Both the position numbers and the translations under genes were made by a program. Shown one piece after another: positions 61,159-64,000 of a stretch of DNA of 64,000 bases. How positions within the stretch are numbered: the stretch's first letter is position 1; the number at the start of each line of letters is the position of its first letter. This DNA comes from JBOCEF01 sp047610385 (lineage in GTDB: Bacteria > Pseudomonadota > Alphaproteobacteria > Rhodobacterales > Rhodobacteraceae). The DNA lies in contig JBLGAC010000018.1 in assembly GCA_047610385.1 (NCBI GenBank), positions 5,268 to 69,267 on the forward strand, in the 5' to 3' direction. The notes beneath the pieces are model-generated. The model was not told the origin of the DNA. It did no database searches and was given only the letters and a program-made list of their open reading frames with translations.

Positions 61159-62475
61159 TCAGGGCCCCGGCACCGCGCGGTTGGGGGCGGTGGTGATTGA
61201 GGGCTTTGAATGGTCCTCATGCACTTCGCGCGCGTGGATGCCCAGCACGATCAGGCCGGGCCACAGCATATAGGCCTCAACCTCCAGGTTCTCACCAAAA
61301 GACAGCAGCACGATGGTCATCAGGATGCCAAAGGGCAGGCGCCCGCGCGGGCCGCGCGCCGCGTCCTGCATCGCCAGCAGCAGCTGCCACACCAGCGGGA
61401 CCAGCAACGCGAAAAACCCTGCCAGCCCTTTGATAAACAACAATCCGAACCATGTGTGATGGCTGCCGATGGGCATGTATTCCACGATATGCGCGCCGGG
61501 CTGCACCGTGCCATGGCCGAACCACGGCGCCTCGTCGCGCCAGCGTTCATGGGCGATGCGCTGCAAGGTCTCGCGCACGCGGGTGCTGTCGGCGCGCGCG
61601 CCTTTGAACCCGCGCACGCCGTCATTGATCAGCCGCACCAGCGCCGGGCCGAACAGGGCCAGCGACGCGGTCAGCGCGGCGGCGATCTGCCATGCCCAGC
61701 CGCGCAGCAGCAGCGGCATCATCCGGGGGCCGAGCGTGCAGGCGGCCAGCCCCACCAGCCCCATCCGTGATTTCGACGCAAAGATCATCAGCATCCCCGC
61801 CGTGACGCCAATGGCGCGCCAGCGCGGGTGTTCTTCCTCAAGGGCGAACAGCACCATGATAACCCCGAGCAGCGCCGCAAACGGTGACCAGGGCGCATAA
61901 TACTGCCAGCGCGGGGTCCATGTCGACGGGTCCAGGGTATAAAGATAGACGGTGAAATATTCCGGCCCCGGCCCGCCCACGGCCTTTAGCGGAGAGGTGA
62001 AGATCCGCTCCGGCAGCCCCAGATAAGGCGCGGCCAGCATCACCGGCGCCAGCGCCAGCGTCCACAGGCCCACCACGCATTGCGACCGCACCAGCACCGC
62101 GCGCCGGATCGGCAGCACCGCGCCCGCCAGCGGAAACAGCGCCAGCAGCGCCCAGCCCTTGGCCCAGCCCACCGTTGATTTGATGGTTTGCTTGGCGTCG
62201 AGCCCCCAGTCCAGATGCCCGACCCACAGCGCAATCAGCATCGCCAGCATCCCCACGGCCCACGCGATTGTCACCGGGGGCGGTGCACCGGTCGCGCGCA
62301 GATCGGCGCGGATCGCTGGACCCAGATACAGGCTGAGCGCGGCCAGCCCCCCGATGACCCAGGCCAGCACCGGCCCGACGATGTAAAGCGCCCCAAAGAA
62401 ATAGAACGGCCATGTCCAGACCATGGCGGTCCAGACCATCGCCTCAGCGGGGTTTTGCGGGCGCGGATCGGTCAT
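61159..62475 (-). CDS. O-antigen-ligase / Wzy-type polysaccharide polymerase
   Basis: The 438-residue inner-membrane protein has about 11-12 helices and the large periplasmic loop typical of the O-antigen ligase/Wzy group, with RVRETLQRIAHERWRDEAPW and FGHGTVQPGAHIVEYMP followed by SHHTWFGLLFIKGLAGF (H and R residues are often catalytic). It joins polysaccharide repeat units. Its ATG overlaps the stop of the Wzz-like gene by 4 nt, so polymerisation and chain-length control are coupled. Confidence 0.85.
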   Translation of the reverse strand: MTDPRPQNPAEAMVWTAMVWTWPFYFFGALYIVGPVLAWVIGGLAALSLYLGPAIRADLRATGAPPPVTIAWAVGMLAMLIALWVGHLDWGLDAKQTIKSTVGWAKGWALLALFPLAGAVLPIRRAVLVRSQCVVGLWTLALAPVMLAAPYLGLPERIFTSPLKAVGGPGPEYFTVYLYTLDPSTWTPRWQYYAPWSPFAALLGVIMVLFALEEEHPRWRAIGVTAGMLMIFASKSRMGLVGLAACTLGPRMMPLLLRGWAWQIAAALTASLALFGPALVRLINDGVRGFKGARADSTRVRETLQRIAHERWRDEAPWFGHGTVQPGAHIVEYMPIGSHHTWFGLLFIKGLAGFFALLVPLVWQLLLAMQDAARGPRGRLPFGILMTIVLLSFGENLEVEAYMLWPGLIVLGIHAREVHEDHSKPSITTAPNRAVPGP

Positions 62476-63947
62476 CGCGCGGCCGGTCCACCCGCCAACA
62501 GCCGAGAGATCATCGACCGGCGTGCCCGGCCCAACCCCAGCCCAACCAGCAGCATGAAGGTCGCCGCACCGCCCGCCGCAATCGCCAGCTTGAGCTTGGG
62601 CGAGGATGGCTGGTCCGGCAGGGACGGGTCCTCCAGCACCTGCACCAGCGGGTAGGAGGCATAGACATCCGCCTTGCTCGACTGCGTGCGGGCGATGGCT
62701 GAGGCGAACACCGCCTCGGCGATGGCGAAATCGCGCTTCATGTCCTCAAGCCGTGCGGCAGCGGGGGCGAGGCTTTGCAGCCGCGCGGTTTCAAGCATCA
62801 GCCGCGCGTCCATGGCCGCAAATTGCGCAGCGACGCCTGCGCGCCGCGCATCCATTGCCACCAGTTCGGCCAAAAGACTGGCGCGCACCCCTGACAGCGC
62901 CAGATCCTGCTCTGCGACCGCTGTGGGCGACAGGCCGGTTGTCGCCTGCACCTGTGCCAACGCTGCGCGGCGCGATCCGGCATGGGCAGCGCGCGCTTGT
63001 TCCACCAACGGGTGGCGCACGCCAAAGCGGGCGCGGGCGCGGGCCAATTCAGCGGCATGGTCCGACATCTCCGCCACGATGGCGGCGTAATCGCTGTCGG
63101 CATAAAGCTTCAGCGTGGCGGCCGCCATTGGCGCGGTCACGGCCAGCGATGCTTCAAGCCGTGCCACTGCCTCAGTTTCCTGGGCCAGTGTCACCGCCAG
63201 ATCGTGGGTGCTGGCGGTCAGCACATCATTGGCCGCCAATTGTTGGTCGTACTGGTCCGGCGAAAGCAGCCCGCTTTCGATCTGCAGCGCCGCGATGGCC
63301 GCGCGGGTGCGGCTGACCGAGATGCGGTAATCCTCCATCGGGCCTTCGCCGCTGGTCTGACGGGCGGCCTGTTCATCGGCGCGCAGTATGTCAAGTTCAT
63401 CAAAAAACACCGCCAGCAGCGCGCTGCCGCGCGCCTGCGCGTCGGCGGGCGATGCGCCGGTCATCTCCAGCCGGATCAGGCTGGTCTGGTCCACCAGTTC
63501 AATCCGCGGCGCGTTCAGATCGTGCCGTGCGATCCCCAGCTTTTCCGCGGTGGCGGCCAGGATCCGGTCAGCGCCGATCAGCCGCTTATACGTCTCAGTG
63601 GGGCTGATGGAACTGCTGGCGAAGGCAGAGTTGGCGAAAGACGTCGCCTGTCCGATGTTATGTAGGTTGACCGACGCCGCCGCCCCTGATCCGGGCAGGA
63701 TCAGCGACAATTTCGTGGTGTAGCCCAGCGGTGCGGTCATCAGATAGCCGGTGATCGGCCCCCATATCGCCCCCACACCAAGCAGCGCAAACACAGCGTA
63801 GCGGCCAAGCCGTCCGGCATCGTTCAGCCGGCCGCCTATTATGATCCGCCCGATGCTCAGATCGCGCAAAGGCTTGCGAATGAACCTGAGCCCGCCCGGC
63901 AGCCTTTCGCGGGATCGGGCGTCGGGATAGTCGGCGAATGCGGTCAT
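62472..63947 (-). CDS. Wzz/GumC-type polysaccharide chain-length protein
   Basis: The 491-residue protein has a cytosolic N-terminus and one membrane helix (YAVFALLGVGAIWGPITGYL, near 50-70). A long periplasmic region follows, with a coiled coil at roughly 190-440. The second helix (LAIAAGGAATFMLLVGLGLG) lies near the C-terminus. This topology is that of polysaccharide co-polymerases, which set chain length in Wzy-dependent export. No kinase domain is fused. GGAG precedes ATG 63947. The locus continues upstream beyond the window. Confidence 0.85.
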   Translation of the reverse strand: MTAFADYPDARSRERLPGGLRFIRKPLRDLSIGRIIIGGRLNDAGRLGRYAVFALLGVGAIWGPITGYLMTAPLGYTTKLSLILPGSGAAASVNLHNIGQATSFANSAFASSSISPTETYKRLIGADRILAATAEKLGIARHDLNAPRIELVDQTSLIRLEMTGASPADAQARGSALLAVFFDELDILRADEQAARQTSGEGPMEDYRISVSRTRAAIAALQIESGLLSPDQYDQQLAANDVLTASTHDLAVTLAQETEAVARLEASLAVTAPMAAATLKLYADSDYAAIVAEMSDHAAELARARARFGVRHPLVEQARAAHAGSRRAALAQVQATTGLSPTAVAEQDLALSGVRASLLAELVAMDARRAGVAAQFAAMDARLMLETARLQSLAPAAARLEDMKRDFAIAEAVFASAIARTQSSKADVYASYPLVQVLEDPSLPDQPSSPKLKLAIAAGGAATFMLLVGLGLGRARRSMISRLLAGGPAAR

Positions 63948-64000
63948 GGGCGGCTCCTTCGCCCATGGTCTAGCATGTCGTGGGGGCCTGGGCCTGTCCG

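Overview
The window is high-GC DNA in which the coding strand strongly prefers G or C at third codon positions. It looks like an alphaproteobacterium of the Rhodobacterales (roseobacter/Rhodobacter type). Supporting features are VPLPA-type C-terminal sorting signals, a class II (B12-dependent) ribonucleotide reductase, an AzlC/AzlD pair, TrgA-like and DUF2125/DUF2161 proteins, and a photolyase/flavin oxidoreductase/DUF1365/cyclopropane-synthase/GPH-symporter cluster of the kind found in singlet-oxygen regulons of this group. Identifications rest on reading motifs in the translations; no database search was run.

Layout. 1-7004 (minus): a two-partner secretion locus, with the 5' part of a large TpsA exoprotein carrying 69-residue internal repeats, its TpsB transporter, and two paralogous exported OmpA-domain proteins. 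7091-13786: an SDR oxidoreductase, a small unknown protein, a UMF1-type permease coupled to MepA endopeptidase, a phytase-like esterase lipoprotein probably starting at CTG, a VPLPA-CTERM protein and QueF. 13787-16031: a 2.2-kb gene-poor tract with one decayed gene trace and a 17-bp perfect inverted repeat. 16032-19706: a GST, an acyl-CoA synthetase and a GH19 endolysin-like enzyme. 19938-26903: photolyase, amine-oxidase-like flavoprotein, DUF1365, cyclopropane-type methyltransferase, TrgA-like protein and GPH symporter, all plus strand, plausibly one oxidative-stress lipid-modification unit. 27047-27787: a second VPLPA-CTERM gene broken by an in-frame TAG.

27965-32340: pheS, two small membrane proteins and pheT, closed by a clear terminator. 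32513-37969: MscL, alanine dehydrogenase with its divergent Lrp-type regulator, AzlCD and an HcaT-like MFS permease. 38150-43327: a coiled-coil membrane protein, GreA, thymidine kinase and NrdJ. 43328-45198: an unusual intergenic block of palindromes followed by consecutive hairpins, then a cytochrome P450. 45388-50050: the SPFH/NfeD pair, a LysM plus solute-binding fusion, a ChaC-like enzyme and a DUF2125 protein.

50266-52319: tyrC-hisC (tyrosine branch). 52398-54062: a decayed outer-membrane barrel gene and a FadL-like barrel. 54402-56927: DUF2161 protein, pyrophosphatase, and an EamA exporter whose stop codon lies inside 28-bp tandem repeats. 57258-60766: gamma-glutamylputrescine genes (puuA, puuB) with a divergent glutamine amidotransferase. 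60834-60909: tRNA-Thr(UGU). 61159-63947: the end of an exopolysaccharide locus (O-antigen-ligase-like polymerase and a Wzz-type protein).

The most unusual features are the hairpin array before the P450 gene, the TpsA/TpsB/OmpA-pair locus, the CTG start candidate, the broken VPLPA-CTERM gene, the dispersed 29-bp hairpin repeat and a strong T-GAG / C-GAA codon-context bias.
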